The position numbers and the translations under genes were made by a program. The notes beneath the pieces were generated by a model, which searched no databases, was not told the origin of the DNA, and saw nothing but the letters and a program-made list of their open reading frames with translations. A stretch of 13,875 nucleotides of DNA from JANMEX01 sp031422915 (lineage in GTDB: Bacteria; Pseudomonadota; Alphaproteobacteria; Rhizobiales; Rhizobiaceae). The DNA lies in contig JANPEK010000046.1 of assembly GCA_031422915.1 (NCBI GenBank), forward strand, positions 1-13,875, in the 5' to 3' direction. Position 1 is the stretch's first letter; the number at the start of each line of letters is the position of its first letter. Shown here in pieces: positions 12,723-13,875 of this stretch.

Positions 12723-13875
12723 GTGTCGAAGCGCTGCCGCAAACGCGCAGTTTCAGCCTTACAAATACCGCGCTGGTGTTCATCACGGCATCCCTGTGCT
12801 GCGCCTGCCTATGGCTTGCGTCGCAGCCAATTGCGCCCATTGTGCGCCTAGCAGCGGCGGTTGCTTTCGGCTTCCTCAACAACACGATGTTTTCGCTCAC
12901 GCACGAGGCCGTGCACGGCATGCTGCATCAAAACCGCACCGTCAACGAGGCGCTGGCCCGCGTCACCTGCGCCTTCTTCCCGACATCGTTCACCTTGCAG
13001 CGCAATTCGCATCTGACGCATCACAGAAACAATCGCAGCGATATTGAGCGGTTCGACTTCTACGCAGCGGGCGACAATCATGTCCTGAAAACCGCCCAAT
13101 GGTACAGCATTCTCACCGGCCTTTACTGGGTGATGATCCCCGTCTTTGCCATCATCTATTCGCTGCTGGCCGAAATTGTCCCTTGGCGGAAGCTGATCCT
13201 GCGCAGCGACCGGTTCGGCGCACAGACCAGCGCGCTTCCCTACCTCGACGCCCTCCAAGCAATCCCGATCTGGCGCATCAGGCTGGACATGGTGATCGTA
13301 ATAATCATCCAGTCAGTCATCATCTGGGCACTTGGCATCAACCTGACAGGCTGGCTTCTGTGCTACGCCTGTTTCGCCCTGTTCTGGAGCTCGCTGCAAT
13401 ATGCCGACCACGCCTTCTCGCGCCTCGACCGCGAAGAGGGAGCGTGGAACTTGCGCGTCAGCCCGCTCGTCCGCGCTCTGTTCCTCAACTACCACTTCCA
13501 CCTCTGCCACCACCGCCAGACCAGCATCCGCTGGCACCAACTGCCATTGGCTCAGCAACAAGATGATCCGCACGTCGATTATTGGCGCATTTTGTATCTG
13601 ATGTGGGCCGGACCCCGCGCCCTGCCCGGTTCCGGGATTTCGCCCGCAGAGCAGCGCTTTCATGACCTGACTGTAAATCTCTTCCTCTCCGGCATTTTCG
13701 CGGCGATTTTTGTGCTGATCTACAGCACAGGCGACTGGCTCTACAGGTCAGCGGCAAACCCGGTTGACCTGTCGCTGGCGGCAGACAATCTAATCCCCTT
13801 CGTGCCGCAAGCGGCGCTGATCTACCTCACCATATCGCCCTTGCTGCTCATTGCGCCGTTCCTGATAAAAACGCC
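12719..13875 (+). CDS. Membrane fatty-acid-desaturase-type protein with a probable C-terminal PAP2-like domain (partial)
   Basis: The gene starts at 12719, overlapping the Rieske stop (ATGA), and is open for 385 codons to the window edge. Di-iron desaturase histidine boxes are present: HEAVH (62-66), HLTHH (98-102) and HFHLCHH (259-265, HxxHH at 261-265), plus His231 in SLQYADHAF. Hydrophobic segments lie near 16-34, 41-58, 127-150, 190-225, 317-336 and 363-382. Desaturase homology should end around residue 300. The rest continues with a membrane helix and then PVDLSLAADNLIPFVP, a further helix and FLIK. That phrase resembles the opening of PAP2/Aur1-type lipid phosphatase or phosphotransferase domains (typically D..IPFVP...YL). 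If so, this is a desaturase-PAP2 fusion whose catalytic PAP2 residues lie beyond the window. Likely role: oxygen-dependent desaturation or hydroxylation of a membrane lipid. The desaturase call is solid; the PAP2 call is tentative. Confidence 0.85.
   Translation, partial: MSVEALPQTRSFSLTNTALVFITASLCCACLWLASQPIAPIVRLAAAVAFGFLNNTMFSLTHEAVHGMLHQNRTVNEALARVTCAFFPTSFTLQRNSHLTHHRNNRSDIERFDFYAAGDNHVLKTAQWYSILTGLYWVMIPVFAIIYSLLAEIVPWRKLILRSDRFGAQTSALPYLDALQAIPIWRIRLDMVIVIIIQSVIIWALGINLTGWLLCYACFALFWSSLQYADHAFSRLDREEGAWNLRVSPLVRALFLNYHFHLCHHRQTSIRWHQLPLAQQQDDPHVDYWRILYLMWAGPRALPGSGISPAEQRFHDLTVNLFLSGIFAAIFVLIYSTGDWLYRSAANPVDLSLAADNLIPFVPQAALIYLTISPLLLIAPFLIKT

Noticed and set aside
12848..13663. Open frames on both strands overlapping the desaturase (minus frames at 12848-13258 and 13313-13663, + frame at 13099-13566)
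   Set aside because: The frame from 12719 carries all three histidine boxes and is open to the window edge; the others are shadows.
1..13875. tRNA, rRNA, CRISPR arrays, insertion-sequence transposases, integrases
   Set aside because: Nothing resembling these was seen; the only repeats are the two dispersed palindromic copies and short dyads.

Overview
The window looks like a chromosomal segment of an alphaproteobacterium, most likely a member of the Hyphomicrobiales (Rhizobiales). The evidence is a moderately GC-rich sequence, rhizobial-type protein sequences, and the run xthA - lolA - ftsK - amtB - glnK - tesB - ubiH, which is familiar from that order (neighbourhood recalled, not searched). 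I see no tRNA, rRNA, CRISPR array, transposase or phage gene.

Layout. (1) 1-123 is the last 40 codons of a + strand gene, probably a small cyclic-nucleotide-binding-domain protein. (2) 125-264 is a non-coding element bounded by a 26-bp near-perfect inverted repeat. It lies between convergent genes and contains one copy of a dispersed palindromic repeat. (3) 280-6606 is all on the minus strand: xthA (DNA repair), lolA (lipoprotein chaperone with a Tat-like signal), ftsK (chromosome translocase), then the nitrogen pair glnK-amtB (transcribed in that order), with a sigma-54-like site upstream of glnK and an intrinsic terminator after amtB. (4) tesB (minus) and a ubiH-family hydroxylase (plus) diverge from a 101-bp gap holding six TTGAC/GTCAA pentamers. 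(5) 9045-9235, between convergent ubiH and msrA, holds a second repeat copy, interrupted by a hairpin-bearing duplication. (6) msrA (minus, exported) and osmC (plus) are divergent oxidative-stress genes; a GNAT acetyltransferase follows osmC. (7) 11100 to the right edge is a tightly packed + strand operon: an exported NTF2-like protein with a C-terminal membrane anchor, a Rieske non-haem iron oxygenase (3-nt gap), and a membrane fatty-acid-desaturase-type protein (ATGA overlap) that runs off the window. Its C-terminal part resembles the start of a PAP2/Aur1-type lipid phosphatase or phosphotransferase domain.

The first six regions are mostly conserved housekeeping and stress genes. The most unusual part is the operon at the right end. 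It pairs two different oxygen-activating iron enzymes (Rieske mononuclear and di-iron desaturase) with a likely PAP2 domain and a membrane-tethered NTF2-like fold. This suggests an oxygen-dependent membrane-lipid modification pathway (sterol, hopanoid, sphingolipid or phospholipid type) that I cannot assign to a described system. All database-level statements here are inference from recalled family features; no search was run.
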